A stretch of DNA of 64,000 nucleotides from DASQUK01 sp963813485 (GCA_963813485.1 CAWEZE010000029.1:98653-162652), one strand, 5' to 3'. Positions 27,304 through 37,482 are shown, counted from the stretch's first letter. The notes: generated by a model not told the origin, from the letters alone. Program-made: numbers and translations.

Positions 27304-27504
27304 TCACTCCTCGACGGTGATCGCCCGCTCCGGGCAGTTGTTGGCCGCCCTGCGGGCGACTTCCTCCAGGCCGGCCGGGACCTCGCCCCCGTGCAGCACC
27401 ACCCCGTGCCCGTCATCGTCGGGCTCGAACACCTCGGGCGCGAGCGCGTAGCAGCGACCGTGCCCGGTGCAGATCTCGGCATCGATCCGAAGCTTCATCA
27501 CCAC
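27304..27504 (-). CDS. Small ferredoxin (C-x5-C...CP type, probably [3Fe-4S])
   Basis: 66 aa from GTG 27504, or 64 aa from ATG 27498. Cysteines in ICTGHGRC and NNCPERAI, with LAPEVFEPDDDGHG between, the same class as the ferredoxin at 130-330. A likely electron donor for the island's P450s. A perfect TGAC-N6-GTCA site lies just upstream. Confidence 0.88.
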   Translation of the reverse strand: MVMKLRIDAEICTGHGRCYALAPEVFEPDDDGHGVVLHGGEVPAGLEEVARRAANNCPERAITVEE

Positions 27505-27524
27505 GGCCGAGCGTATCCCTGACC

Positions 27525-27538
27525 TGACATGGGTGTCA
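27525..27538. promoter_or_regulatory. TGAC-N6-GTCA operator-like site before the ferredoxin
   Basis: TGACATGGGTGTCA, a perfect 5-bp inverted repeat (TGACA/TGTCA) followed by GAA. It lies 21 bp upstream of the ferredoxin frame, in the 72-bp gap after the DUF35 gene. Confidence 0.55.
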
Positions 27539-27576
27539 GAATTGCTCCTGGTCGGAGCTCGAGCACCGGATCGGCG

Positions 27577-27987
27577 TCAGCGCGGCCGGAAAAGGGGGAC
27601 GAACCACTCCCCGTTGGGCTCGAAGGTGACCTCCACCGGCATGCCGATGCGGACGTCCTCGATGGCGCAGTCGACGATGTTGGTGGTGAGCCGGACGGTC
27701 GGGTCCTCCTCCAACTCCACGATGGCGATCACGTACGGCGGCTCGAAGCCGGGCATGAACGGCTGGTGATTCACCGTGTAGGTCGCCACTGTCGCCCGGC
27801 CGGACACGGCCCCGGGCGCGACGTCCCGGCTGCCGCAGTGGGGGCAGCGCGGCACCGGCGGGTGGTGGATCCGCCCACAGTTCGCGCAGCGCAGGAACCG
27901 CAGGACGCCGTCGGCGCCGCTGCGCCAGAAGAACTCGTCGCTCTCGTCCGCGGCGATGAACCGCGGCGGCCCGGGGTTCAGGCTCAC
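27577..27987 (-). CDS. Zn-ribbon/OB-fold DUF35 protein, partner of the thiolase
   Basis: 136 aa from GTG 27987 after GAGGGG. A rubredoxin-like zinc ribbon (LRCANCGRIHHPPVPRCPHCGS) precedes an OB-fold (ATVATYTVNHQPFMPGF, YVIAIVELEEDP). DUF35 proteins pair with thiolase-like proteins; in steroid side-chain degradation ChsH2/Ltp2 is such a pair and acts on acyl-CoA. The thiolase-like gene lies directly upstream, so a complex is likely. Confidence 0.9.
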   Translation of the reverse strand: MSLNPGPPRFIAADESDEFFWRSGADGVLRFLRCANCGRIHHPPVPRCPHCGSRDVAPGAVSGRATVATYTVNHQPFMPGFEPPYVIAIVELEEDPTVRLTTNIVDCAIEDVRIGMPVEVTFEPNGEWFVPLFRPR

Positions 27988-28014
27988 GGGCGCACCCCTC
28001 TGTGGTCCGACCTG

Positions 28015-28114
28015 CCGAGGCAATACGGTCCGCGCCGACGTCTCCCGAGGCAATACGGACCGGCCCCCGCCCTCTATTGCCTCGAGTCCCCGCTGCCAGA
28101 CCCTATTGCCTCGG
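28015..28114. repeat. Four-copy CGAGGCAATA array in direct and inverted orientation
   Basis: CCGAGGCAATA occurs at 28015 and 28045, and its inverse TATTGCCTCG at 28075 and 28104. Starts are spaced about 30 bp, roughly three helical turns. The two halves face each other, so the 100-bp unit can fold as nested stems or bind a protein on one face. It fills the gap between the thiolase and DUF35 genes. Confidence 0.75.
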
Positions 28115-28146
28115 GGTCCGCGACAGCGCGGGCCCGACAGCCGCGC

Positions 28147-29322
28147 TCATCCCGCCCCTCTGGTCAGCAGGAGGCAGCCGCACTCGGGACCACCGCCGGC
28201 GGCGACCATGGCGACCTCGGCACCCTGCACCTGCCTGGCGCCGGCGGCGCCCCGAGCTGCAGCACGCCCTCGTGGAGGAAGCCGAAGCCGTGCAGCCGCC
28301 CGGACGAGAGCTGGCCGCCCCAGGTGTTGAGCGGCAGCGTGCCGCCGAGGCCGATGCGCTTGCCGCCCTCGACGAACGGGCCGCCCTCGCCCCGCCCACA
28401 GAAGCCCAGCGCCTCCAGCCACGCCATCGTGAGCCAACTGAAGCCGTCGTAGAGCTGGGCCGTGTCGACGTCGTCGGCGGTGAGGTCGGTGCGGGCCCAC
28501 AGCGACGCCGCCGAGTCCCGCATCGCCATGGTCGTGAGGTCGTCGAACTGGTCCCAGCTCGGGCGGCCCCGGATGGCGGTGCCGATGGCGTTGACGTGGG
28601 CGACGCCGTTGGGCGCATCGGGGGCGTAGTCCCGATGCGAGACGATCGACGACCGTGGACCCGTCGCAGGGGACGTCGCAGTCGTAGAGGCAGAACGGCT
28701 CCGAGACCATGCGCACGCTGAGGTAGTCGTCCATGGTCATGGGCTCGGTGTAGATGGCCTTGGGATTCATCGCCGCGAACGTGCGGGCGTTGATGGCGAT
28801 GGCGCCCAGCTGCTCCCGGGTCGTGCCGTACTCGTGCATGTGCCGCATGGCGTAGCAGGCGATCCAGTTGGCGGCCGACCCGGCGCCGTAGGGGATCATG
28901 TAGCGCATCGACGCCGGCAGGCTGCCACCGCCGCCGGCGGCGGCACCGGGACGCATGGGCTTGCCGCTGCCCTCCACGACCGTGCGGAACACCACGACGT
29001 GGTGGGCGAGCCCGGCGGCCACCGCCAGCACCGCCTTGTGCACCGCGCCGAGCTGCCCGGCGGTCTCGAGGCCGCCGTCGCGCCAGGCGAGCCGGAGGCG
29101 CAGGGCGTCGTGGAGGTCGGCGCCCGACGCGCCGCCGAACGGCCCGCCGGAACCGGGGTAGGTCGAGATGCCGTCGATGTCGTCGAGGGTCAGGCCGGCG
29201 TCGGCGACGGCGCGCTCGGTGGCCTCGATGGTGAGGTCGAGCCCGCTGCGGTGGAGGCGGCGCCCGATGTCGGATTGGCCGATCCCGGAAATCACGGCTC
29301 GGCGCTCGAGGGGCTCACCCAT
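28147..29322 (-). CDS. Thiolase-like acetyl-CoA acetyltransferase/lipid-transfer protein, two compensating frameshifts
   Basis: 391 codons in the outer frame. The N-terminus is thiolase-like: RRAVISGIGQSDIGRR, LTIEATERAVADAGLTLDDID, and LAVAAGLAHHVVVFRTV. Near 28640, after CDVPCDGSTVV, similarity moves to another frame (TAQLYDGFSWLTMAWLEALG and GGTLPLNTWGGQLSSGRLHG) and returns near 28245 for the GGGPECGCLLLTRG end. This is the SCP2-thiolase/Ltp type that pairs with DUF35 proteins and cleaves or processes acyl-CoA in side-chain degradation. It closely follows the ABC ATPase gene in the same direction. Confidence 0.82.
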   Translation of the reverse strand: MGEPLERRAVISGIGQSDIGRRLHRSGLDLTIEATERAVADAGLTLDDIDGISTYPGSGGPFGGASGADLHDALRLRLAWRDGGLETAGQLGAVHKAVLAVAAGLAHHVVVFRTVVEGSGKPMRPGAAAGGGGSLPASMRYMIPYGAGSAANWIACYAMRHMHEYGTTREQLGAIAINARTFAAMNPKAIYTEPMTMDDYLSVRMVSEPFCLYDCDVPCDGSTVVDRLASGLRPRCAQRRRPRQRHRHRHPGPPELGPVRRPHDHGDAGLGGVAVGPHRPHRRRRRHGPALRRLQLAHDGVAGGAGLLWAGRGRPVRRGRQAHRPRRHAAAQHLGRPALVRAAARLRLPPRGRAAARGAAGARQVQGAEVAMVAAGGGPECGCLLLTRGAG

Positions 29323-29328
29323 CGGCGG

Positions 29329-30212
29329 TCAGGGGGCCGCCGGCTCGAACAGCTCGGCCATCACCCGGTCGGCGGCGTGATCGCTCGGGCCCTCCCAGGT
29401 GACGGCACCGTGGTGGAGCAGGAGCACGCGGTCACACAGGTCGAGGGCGTGGCCGACGTGCTGCTCGACGATGAGCAGCGCGCTGCCCTGTCTCGCGCAG
29501 CTTGGTGAGGCTCTCGTAGACGTCGTCGACGATCTTCGGCGCGAGGCCGAGCGACAGCTCGTCGGCGACCAGCACGGCCGGCGACTCGACCAGCACCCGC
29601 GCCATCGAGAGGATGCGCTGCTCCCCACCCGACAGCGTTCCCGCCAGCTGCCGGCGCCGCTCGCCGAGCACCGGGAACATGCCGAACGCCTGCTCGAGCC
29701 CCGGGTCGACACCGCTCCGTCCCTTGGACTGCCGGAACGACAGGGTGAGGTTCTCCTCGACGGTCAGCGTGGCGAACACCGAACGGCCCTCGGGAGCGTG
29801 CGCCACGCCGGCCCGAGTGAACTTGAAGGTTCCCGATCCCGTGAAGTCCCGGCCCTCGACCAGCACCGATCCGCTGGTCGGTGCCACCAGGCCGGTCGCC
29901 ACCCGGGCCACGGTGGTCTTGCCGGCGCCGTTGGCACCCAACAGGGCGACGGCCTCGCCCGGCCCGACCGTCAGGCTCACGCCGAACAGGGCACGGAACG
30001 GTCCATACGCCGCCGACACGTTCCGCAGCTCCAGGATCACCGGGCCGTCGGCGGTCGCAGGGGTGTCGATGGCCGGGTCGTCGGTGGGGTCGGGAGTGTC
30101 GGCGACCGCGGGGCCGTCGGCCACGCGGGGCCGTCGGGACCGCCGGGCCGTCGGGGGCCGGGTCGTCGGCGGGGTCGGGGCCGTCGACCAGCGGGCCGTC
30201 GGGACCGGTCAC
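29329..30212 (-). CDS. livF: Branched-chain-type ABC transporter ATPase (LivF), frameshifted
   Basis: ABC ATPase with Walker A LLGANGAGKTTVARV, signature GTLSGGEQRILSMARVLV, and Walker B AVLVADELSLGLAPK. Near 29490 the frame shifts, and LLIVEQHVGHALDLCDRVLLLHHG continues to the stop at 29329. The probable start is GTG 30212, overlapping the livG stop (GTGA). Between it and the ATPase core is an unusual D/P/A-rich leader of some 55 residues with DGP and DDPA repeats, itself shifted near 30130. The leader is unlike typical LivF proteins. Confidence 0.85.
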
Positions 30213-30979
30213 GATGCGACCTCGACGTCGCCGAAGTAGGCGGTGCGCACCACGTCGCTGGCCATGACCTCGGCCGTCGGGCCCGAGGCGATGAGGCAAC
30301 CGAAGTCGAGCGCGTAGCACCGCCCGGTGAAGCTCGACACCAGCTCGACATCGTGCTCGACGAGGAGGATGGCGAAACCCTGTGCGGCCTGCACGTCCTG
30401 GAGGGTACGCGCCAGGTCGGCGGTCTCTTCCCGGTCGAGGCCCGACGACGGCTCGTCGAGCAGCAGCAGCTTGGGGTCGGTCATCAGCGCCCTGCCCACC
30501 TCCACCAGGCGGCCCTTGCCGAGGCTGAGGCGCTCGATGGGCTCGTCGGCCAAGTCGGCCAGGCCGAGCAGCTCGAGCACCTCGTCGCAGCGGGCGATCT
30601 CCTCGGAACGGGGACGACCGAGTCCCAAGAGGTCCTTCCAGAGCCGCCCGTCGCCCCGCCGGGTCCGTTCGGCGATCAGCAGGTGCTCACGCACCGTCGA
30701 CTCGGCGAACAGCTCGATGCGCTGGAAGGTGCGGCCGATGCCGAGGAGCGCCCGGGCGTGCACGGGCAGGCCGCCGATGTCCCGGCCCTCCAGCAAGACC
30801 TGGCCGCCCTCGGGCCGGAGGACGCCCAGGACGCAGTTGAAGAACGTCGTCTTGCCGGCGCCGTTGGGACCGATGAGCCCGACCCGCTCCCCCGCCTCCA
30901 CCTGCAGCGAGACGTCGTCGAGGGCGACGATGCCGGAGAAGTTCTTGGTGACGCCAGTGGCCTCGAGGACGGTACCCAT
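30209..30979 (-). CDS. livG: Branched-chain-type ABC transporter ATPase (LivG)
   Basis: 256 aa. Walker A GLIGPNGAGKTTFFNCV, the LivG-specific IGRTFQRIELFAESTVREHL, Walker B LLLLDEPSSGLD, and H-loop VEHDVELV. The ABC signature is degenerate (LSLGKGRLVEVGRAL rather than LSGGQ), as in several actinobacterial LivG paralogs. It works with LivF on the membrane partner encoded upstream. Confidence 0.93.
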   Translation of the reverse strand: MGTVLEATGVTKNFSGIVALDDVSLQVEAGERVGLIGPNGAGKTTFFNCVLGVLRPEGGQVLLEGRDIGGLPVHARALLGIGRTFQRIELFAESTVREHLLIAERTRRGDGRLWKDLLGLGRPRSEEIARCDEVLELLGLADLADEPIERLSLGKGRLVEVGRALMTDPKLLLLDEPSSGLDREETADLARTLQDVQAAQGFAILLVEHDVELVSSFTGRCYALDFGCLIASGPTAEVMASDVVRTAYFGDVEVAS

Positions 30980-33139
30980 CAGCGCGACTCCTCGGCGCCG
31001 ACGACGGCCGCATCGCCCCCGGCGTCATCGGCGTGCGCCTCGGCAGCGCCGCCGGGGGACACCGCCGCCGCCTCGGCCGGCGATGCCTCGTCGGATGGCC
31101 CGGTGCGGGGCCCGGCCCGCCTCTCCAGCCGCCGCAACCACTGGCGCTTGCCGTGCTCGACCAGGCCCTCGGGGTGGCGGGCGAACTGGATGGTGCCGAG
31201 GCCGAAGAGCACGAAGCGCCACTTGGGTGAGATCGGGAAGATTCCCGGGGATGCGATCGGGGCTGCGCAGGATCCAGCCGAAAACCTCGCCCCGGAGGAT
31301 CGCGACGTCGAACAGTGCGAAGGCGCCGCCGGCGTACGCGGCACCTTCCACGGTGCGGCAGCCCAACGTGACGACGAGCACCAGCCAGAACAGCGCTGCG
31401 AACGGGGCGAAGTTGTTGGTGTAGTTCACGTTCTCCTGGTGCATCGACAGCATGGCGCCGCCGAGCCCGGCGATGAACGCCGACACCGCGAAGGCGACGA
31501 TCCGGGCCCGGGCGGGCGAGATGCCGATCGACGCGGCCGCCACCTCGCTACCCCGCAGGGCACGCAGCGTCCGCCCGACCGTGCCCTCCCGGATGCGGAT
31601 GACCGCGAACGAGACGATCACGAACACGGCGACGGCGAGCGCCAGGAACGAGAGGTCGTTGCCGAAGTCCCAGGGCCCGATGGTGGGGCGGGGGACCCGG
31701 GTGCCTTCGAGTAGCGCCGTGTCGCCACCGCCGATCCACGACAGCTTCACCATCACGGAGTCGAAGAAGAACGCAAAGGCCAGGGTCGCGATCGCGAACC
31801 ACACGCCGCCGAGGCGCAGCACCGGCAGCGACAGCAGCGCCCCGCAGGCGGCGGCCGCGCCTGCCCCGATGAACGCGGCGACCAGCACCGACATGTCGTA
31901 GCGGTCGACCAGCTGGAACACGGTGAACCCGCCGATCGCCGCGAAGGCGCCCTGGCACAGCGAGATCTGACCGGCGAAGCCGGTGATCACGGTGATGGAC
32001 AGGTAGATCGTCGCCAGGATCACCGCCTGGGTGACGACGAACAGCCACGACTGGTCGGCCCGGAAGAAGATGACCAGGCCGACGATGCCGAAGAAGCCGA
32101 GCGCGAACAGCCGGGTGGCCACCGTCAGGCCCCGGCTGCGGGTCGCGGCCGCCGGTGCCGGTGGCGGGGGGTCGACTCCCGCCAGCGGGTCAGCGGCCTC
32201 GCGGGTGCGTCGGATCGCCGGCCACAGCACCAGCACACCGAAGAGCACGACGAAGGGCACCGCGGGCGCGATGTTGTCCTGGATGGCCTCCAGAAAGGCG
32301 TTGTCGGAGCTCCATCGGGGCAGGAAGGTGTTGAGCAGCGCGATGAAGATGCCCAGCGCCAGGCCTCCGGCGAGGGCGCGGGGCAGGCTGACGAGTCGAC
32401 CCAGCGCCGCGGCGGCGATGGCGACGACCACCAGGTTGAAGAAGTCCGCTGCCACCAGCGTGTTGAACCGGGGCGCGATCAGCACCCCGGCCATGCCGGC
32501 GAAGACGCTGGACAGCGCCCAGGCGAACGCCGACACCCGGTCGGCCCGGATGCCTGCGAGCTCGGTCATGCGCGGGCTCTCGACGACCGCCCGCATCTGC
32601 AGCCCGAGGGCGGTGAAGCGGAACAGGGCTCCGAGCACCAGCATGCCCAGCACCGCCACGCCCAGGGCCACGAGCTCGTTGCGGCTGAAGCTGTAGACGT
32701 TGAACACGTCGTAGAGGACGTCCCCGTTGGGCACGATGCCCTCGGGTGTCCGGCCGGCGACAGGCTGGAAGCTGGTGACGAGCTCGAACAGGTTCGGCAG
32801 GGCGACCGTGAGGCCGATGGTCACCACCAGCTTCGCCACCGCCGGGGCGGTGCGGAGGTGGCGGAAGATGAGCCGTTCGAGCAGCAGCCCGATGAGCGGC
32901 GCCACCACGAACACCGACAGGACCAGGGCGGGCACAGTCGCCCACCCCCACTCCTCCCGGGCCTGGAAGAACAGCGCCGCCGAGATGTACGCCTGGGCGC
33001 CGAAGGCCAGGTTGAAGACCCCCGACGTCTTGTAGGTCAGGACGAAGCCGAGCGCGATGAGCGCGTAGACCGCGCCCGGCGGCGTGCCCTGGAGGATCGC
33101 CCGGAAGATGTCCTCGGGAACCGATGCGGCCAGGGTCAT
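30979..33139 (-). CDS. Fused LivH-LivM ABC transporter permease, one frameshift
   Basis: About 720 aa with LivH (residues 1-310) and LivM (about 350-690) in one chain. LivH part: GAVYALIALGFVLTYKTSGVFNLAFGA. LivM part: AVILATIYLSITVITGFAGQISLCQGAFAAIG and LRGSEVAAASIGISPARAR. Near 31235 one base shift truncates the open frame to 31025; the resumed frame (FPISPKWRFVLFGLGTIQFA) ends at 30979, exactly at the livG start, which supports the correction. It imports the island's substrate, likely an acid or acyl compound rather than an amino acid. Confidence 0.88.
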
Positions 33140-33242
33140 GGGCGCCGTATTAGCACGGGGTCAGTGAACCCTGATTCCTCCGGCTGCGAGCAACGGGCAC
33201 TCGAGTGTGAGCGGCGCCATGCGTCATCCGCGGAACCAGGGT

Positions 33243-34657
33243 TCAGTTGAAGGACGTCGGGGTGGGCTCGGACCAGTCCTGGTTGTCGTTGGACCAGCAC
33301 AGCCACGGTTTGTCCGGCGGGGCGACCGTCTCGAAGGCGCCGTCGTGGATCTGGACCACCGGGGCGCACTCCTGCGCATAGTCGGTGCTGGGGTCGCCGT
33401 CGACGACGGCGGCGTGCTGGCGGGTCCAGTCGATGGGGTTGATGAGCCCGTCGGCGTCGTAGTCGGTCATCTGGTTGGTGGCGTCGACCACCGACTGGCG
33501 GTCGAACTCGGGACCGGCGGCCAGCAGACCCTGGAAGGCGAGGTCGGCGTTGATCCAGCCCACCATCGACTGCTCGCTGAGCTCGCCGCCCGTCTCGTCC
33601 ATCCACTGCTGGAAGGTGTCCAGCGGCGTCCCCTCGGCGTCGGCCTCGAACGGCAGGAACTGCACGGTGACGTAGTCACCCTCGAACAGGTCGGCGTTGT
33701 CCTCCACGAACCGCTGGTCGTAGGTGTTGGGGTGGAAGAGGATGACGTCGTCCATCCCCTGGCGCTGGAGCTCCTGCGCCAGGGTCTTCATGCCGTTGAG
33801 GTCGATGCAGCTGGAGATGAAGTCGACGCCGGCGTCCTTCATGGCCGTGACCTCGGGTGCGATGCCGTTGGGCAGCCCGTACGCGAGGTCGTCCTTGACG
33901 TACACCGCCTCGGCGTCGACGTCGCTGCCGTACAGTCTCGAACGAGTCGGCCGCCCCGTGGGCGCACTCTCGCGACGTCTCGGTGATGCCGTAGCCGAGC
34001 GTGGCCACCCGGTGGGCGCCCGCCTGCCCGACCATCCAGGGGAGCCACGCGGCCCGTGCAGCCGGAGCACGGGCCCTGGATGTGGCCGAAGATGTGCTCG
34101 CGGCCGGCCATCTCGTTGCCGTGGATGCCCCACACGTAGGTCGGGATGCCGGCCTGGTCGAGGTCGCCCCAGCCGCTCGGGGCCAGAGTGGCGTTGAAGT
34201 TGCCGAAGGTGTCGTCGGCCGAGATCACGTCCAGCGCCCGCACCTGGTTGTTGGCCAGCTCGTCGTCGAGCGTCTCGGACACCACGAGATCGCGCCCGTA
34301 GATGCCACCCTCGCTGTTGCGGTACGCGAAGTAGGCCTCGACACCGGCGGCGTAGCAGTCGAGGATGCAGGTGCCGAGGGGGTTGTTGGACTTGGTGCCG
34401 ATGATGCTGTACTGGATCTCGTCGTCGGTGACGCCGGGGACCCCCGAGATCTCCACGAACGTGTCGCGGTCACCCGATGCGGCCTCGCCGCCGGTGCTGG
34501 CGTTGTCGTCGCCGGAGGTGGTGTCAGCGGCACCGTCGTCATCGTCGTCGCCGGAGTTCCCGCACGCGGCCAGCCCGAGGCTGAGGACGCAGAGCACCAC
34601 GACGAAGCGGCGGGCCTGACCCGAACGGCCGTGGGAGCGGGACACGTGTGCTGTCAT
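33243..34657 (-). pseudogene. Liv-type periplasmic substrate-binding lipoprotein, two or more frameshifts
   Basis: Starts at ATG 34657 with a lipoprotein signal whose lipobox is LGLAACGNSG, then a D/G-rich linker. ABC-type binding-protein motifs follow: IIGTKSNNPLGTCILDCYAAGVEAYFAYRNSEGGIYGRDL. Similarity then changes frame near 34060 (HRVATLGYGITETSRECAHG) and again near 33940 (AEAVYVKDDLAYGLPNGIAPE), and runs to the stop at 33243. The complete protein would be about 470 aa and would bind the substrate for LivHM-G-F. The indels may be sequence errors. Confidence 0.82.
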
Positions 34658-34698
34658 TGCCTTCCCCCCTGTGCCGGCCCGAGGGCCCGCCAGAAATG

Positions 34699-34712
34699 TG
34701 ACGCGGTAGTTA
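34699..34712. promoter_or_regulatory. Degenerate TGAC-N6-GTyA site upstream of the binding-protein gene
   Basis: TGACGCGGTAGTTA, one base from the perfect motif, 42 bp upstream of the lipoprotein ATG. The following AGAT resembles the AGAA that follows perfect sites. Confidence 0.4.
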
Positions 34713-34776
34713 GATACGACATTAGCGCAGGCCGTTCGCCAGTGGCACCGCAGGTCGATGCCCGACGTAGCTGCTG

Positions 34777-35997
34777 CTACAGGATCGCGCCAGACTCCTT
34801 CATGGCGGCGATCGCGTCCCAGCCGAACCCGGCGTCGAGCAGGACCTGCTCGGTGTGCTCGCCGTGCTCGGGCGCCCGGCTCACCTCCACCGCGCGTTCG
34901 TCGAACTGGGCGGGGCTGGCGACGAGCTGGACCTGCTGTCCGTTGGGCGCCTCCATGGCCGGAAGGTAACCGTTGGCGATGACCTGCGGGTCGCGGTAGA
35001 GCTCGTCGAGGGTCTGGTACGGCGTCCACACGCCGGCGAAGTCGGCCAGGACCTCCTTCCAGTGCCCGAGAGGCTTGGAGCCGAAGGCCTCGTCGAGGAT
35101 GGCGACACAGGCCTCGCTGTTCTCGGCGCGGGCCGCACTGGTGCTGAAGCGCTCGTCGGCGGTCAGCTCGGGGCGCTCGAGGCGCTTGGCGAGGTCGTCC
35201 CAGAACTTGTCGGCCTGCAGCAGCACCAGGCTGATGAACCGGTCGTCGGCGGTCCTGTAGGTGTTCACCCCGGGGTTGGGGTTCTTGAGGCGGTTGGCGG
35301 TCGGCAGGCGGGTCAGACCGAACAGCTTGGCCGCCACCACCATGGGCGAGAGCTGCCACATGGCGGTGGCGAGCAGCGACACGTCCACGACGGTGGGCTC
35401 ACCGGTGCGCTCCCGTTGGAGCAGGGCGGCGGCGATCGCACCGGCGGTGGCGAGCCCGCCCATCACGTCCCCGAAGGCCGCCGAGGGTTGGCCGGCCGGC
35501 CAGCCTTCGGCGTTGGTGGGCATGACCGCGGCGACACCGCCCCGGGCCCAGAACGAGGCGGCGTCGTAGCCGCCCTTCTCGGCGTCGGGCCCCTTCGCGC
35601 CCTGCCCCGAGCCGCGCGCCACGATGACCCGCGGGTTGCGGGCCCGGACGTCGTCGACGTCCACCGCCAGCTTGCGCCGCACCTGGGGCAGGTAGTTGGT
35701 GAGGTAGACGTCGGCGCCCTCGATCAGCTTCATGAACGCCTCGTGGCCATCGGGCTTGGAGAGGTCGATCGCGACCGACCGCTTGCCGCGGTTGGGCTGT
35801 TCCATCATGAAGTTGATGCCGCTGTCGCCGCCGGGCAACAGCCCCGACGTGACGAGCCCGCGTTGGGGATCGCCGGTCACCGGGTGCTCGACCTTGACGA
35901 CGTCGGCGCCCCAGTCGACCAGGACGGTGCCCGCCGAGGGCACGAACATCCAGCTTGCCAGCTCGACGACCTTGATCCCGGCGAGGGGTCCTGCCAT
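34777..35997 (-). CDS. CaiB/BaiF family (class III) CoA-transferase, second paralog
   Basis: 406 aa. Same layout as 23134-24351: VVELASWMFVPSAGT, WGADVVKVEHPVTGDPQRG, QPNRGKRSVAIDLSK, TNYLPQVRRKL, ARGSGQGAKGP. The paralogs are similar along their whole length, so they may form a heteromer or handle two related acids. It lies between the aldehyde dehydrogenase and the Liv transporter genes on one strand. Confidence 0.92.
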   Translation of the reverse strand: MAGPLAGIKVVELASWMFVPSAGTVLVDWGADVVKVEHPVTGDPQRGLVTSGLLPGGDSGINFMMEQPNRGKRSVAIDLSKPDGHEAFMKLIEGADVYLTNYLPQVRRKLAVDVDDVRARNPRVIVARGSGQGAKGPDAEKGGYDAASFWARGGVAAVMPTNAEGWPAGQPSAAFGDVMGGLATAGAIAAALLQRERTGEPTVVDVSLLATAMWQLSPMVVAAKLFGLTRLPTANRLKNPNPGVNTYRTADDRFISLVLLQADKFWDDLAKRLERPELTADERFSTSAARAENSEACVAILDEAFGSKPLGHWKEVLADFAGVWTPYQTLDELYRDPQVIANGYLPAMEAPNGQQVQLVASPAQFDERAVEVSRAPEHGEHTEQVLLDAGFGWDAIAAMKESGAIL

Positions 35998-36012
35998 GGC
36001 GCGTGCCTCCGG

Positions 36013-37482
36013 TCAGCCGGCGCCCGCCGGCCAGCCGACGGTCTTGGTCTCGGTGAAGATCTCGAGGCCCTCGATGCCGCACTGGCGGCCGACGCCCGAG
36101 CCCTTGTAGCCCCCGAACGGTGCGTCGGCGCCGTACCAGACGCCACCGTTGATCCCGAGCGTGCCGGTACGGATCCGGCGGGCGAGGCCCTTGGCACGCT
36201 CGAGGTCGCCGGAGGTGATCGCGCCGGACAGCCCGTAGGGCGAGTCGTTGGCGATGCGAACGGCGTCGTCGTCGCCGTCGTAGGGGATCATCACCAGCAC
36301 AGGCCCGAAGATCTCCTCCCGGGCGATGGTCATGCTGTTGTCGACGTCGGAAAACAGCGTCGGCTCGACGAAGAAGCCCTTCGGCAGGTGGGCGGGCACC
36401 GAGCCACCAATGACGAGCCGTGCCCCTTCGGCCTTGCCCTTCTCGATGTAGCCGAGCACTCGGTCCTGCTGCTTGCGTGAGATCTGTGGACCCTGGAGGA
36501 CCGACATGTCGGTCGGGTCGCCATAGCTCCAGCCGTCGAAGCCGGCGCGGACAAGCTCGACCGCGTCGTCGTAGCGGGCCCGCGGGACCAGGATGCGCGT
36601 GGCGATGGCGCAGCCCTGTCCGCCGTGCATGCACGACGACACCGCCCCGGGCAGCGACTTCTCGAAGTCGGCGTCGTCGAGGAGCAGGTTCACCGACTTG
36701 CCGCCGAGCTCGAGGAACGTCGGCTTGAGCGTGGCCGAGGCCGCCTCCATGATCCGGCGCCCGGTGGCGGTCGAGCCCGTGAAGGCGACCATGTCGACGT
36801 CCGGCGACGTGGTGATGACCTCACCCACCAGGTGGTCCCTGCTGCTGACGATGTTGACGACCCCCGGCGGGATCTCGGTCTGTTCGGCCACGAGCCGAGC
36901 GATGCGGGCGGCGTTGAACGGCGTGTCGGGCGCCGGCTTCACGACGCAGGTGTTGCCCATCGCGAGGACCGGGCCGAGCTTGTTGAGCAGGATCTCGACG
37001 GGGAAGTTCCACGGCACGATGACCCCGACCACGCCGACGGGTTCCTTCCAGACGAAGCGATCGGTGTCGTAGCCGACGCCCATGGCGTCCTTGGCGCCGA
37101 TCGGCCGCTCCCACGGGAACTCGTCGATCATCCCGGCGGGCCACAGCAGCGCCTCTCGGAGCGGGGCGTCGAGCTGCGGGCCATAGGTGAGGAGGATCGG
37201 GCAGCCGACCTCGGCGACCAGCTCGTGGCGCAGCTCCTCCCGCTCGCCCTCGATCGCCGCCTGCAGCTGGCGCAGGCCGCGTGCCCGCAGCGACCGGTCG
37301 GTCGACCAGTCGGTGCTGTCGAACGCCCGCCTTGCCGCCGCCACGGCCGCGGCCATGTCGGCGGCCGACCCGTCGGCGACCACGCCGAGGACCTCCTCGG
37401 TCGCCGGGTTGACGTTCTCGAACGTGGCGCCGCCCTCGGCGTCGACGAGCTTGCCGTCGACCAGCATCTTCGAGTCAGGCAC
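36013..37482 (-). CDS. NAD(P)-dependent aldehyde dehydrogenase
   Basis: 489 aa, full length. Catalytic elements: VIVPWNFPVEILLNKLGP (Asn), VAFTGSTATGRRIM, TFLELGGKSVNLLL (Glu), MHGGQGCAIATR (nucleophile Cys), and REEIFGPVLVMIPYD. It oxidises an aldehyde to the acid, which the CoA-transferase downstream could activate. It overlaps the VOC gene by 8 bp. Confidence 0.95.
   Translation of the reverse strand: MPDSKMLVDGKLVDAEGGATFENVNPATEEVLGVVADGSAADMAAAVAAARRAFDSTDWSTDRSLRARGLRQLQAAIEGEREELRHELVAEVGCPILLTYGPQLDAPLREALLWPAGMIDEFPWERPIGAKDAMGVGYDTDRFVWKEPVGVVGVIVPWNFPVEILLNKLGPVLAMGNTCVVKPAPDTPFNAARIARLVAEQTEIPPGVVNIVSSRDHLVGEVITTSPDVDMVAFTGSTATGRRIMEAASATLKPTFLELGGKSVNLLLDDADFEKSLPGAVSSCMHGGQGCAIATRILVPRARYDDAVELVRAGFDGWSYGDPTDMSVLQGPQISRKQQDRVLGYIEKGKAEGARLVIGGSVPAHLPKGFFVEPTLFSDVDNSMTIAREEIFGPVLVMIPYDGDDDAVRIANDSPYGLSGAITSGDLERAKGLARRIRTGTLGINGGVWYGADAPFGGYKGSGVGRQCGIEGLEIFTETKTVGWPAGAG

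Noticed and set aside
28015..28114. CRISPR array suggested by four evenly spaced repeats
   Set aside because: Repeats are only 10-11 bp, two are inverted, and no cas genes are present.
29399..31714. 771-residue plus-strand frame across the Liv ATPase genes
   Set aside because: It is antisense to livF, livG and livHM, which carry Walker and signature motifs.
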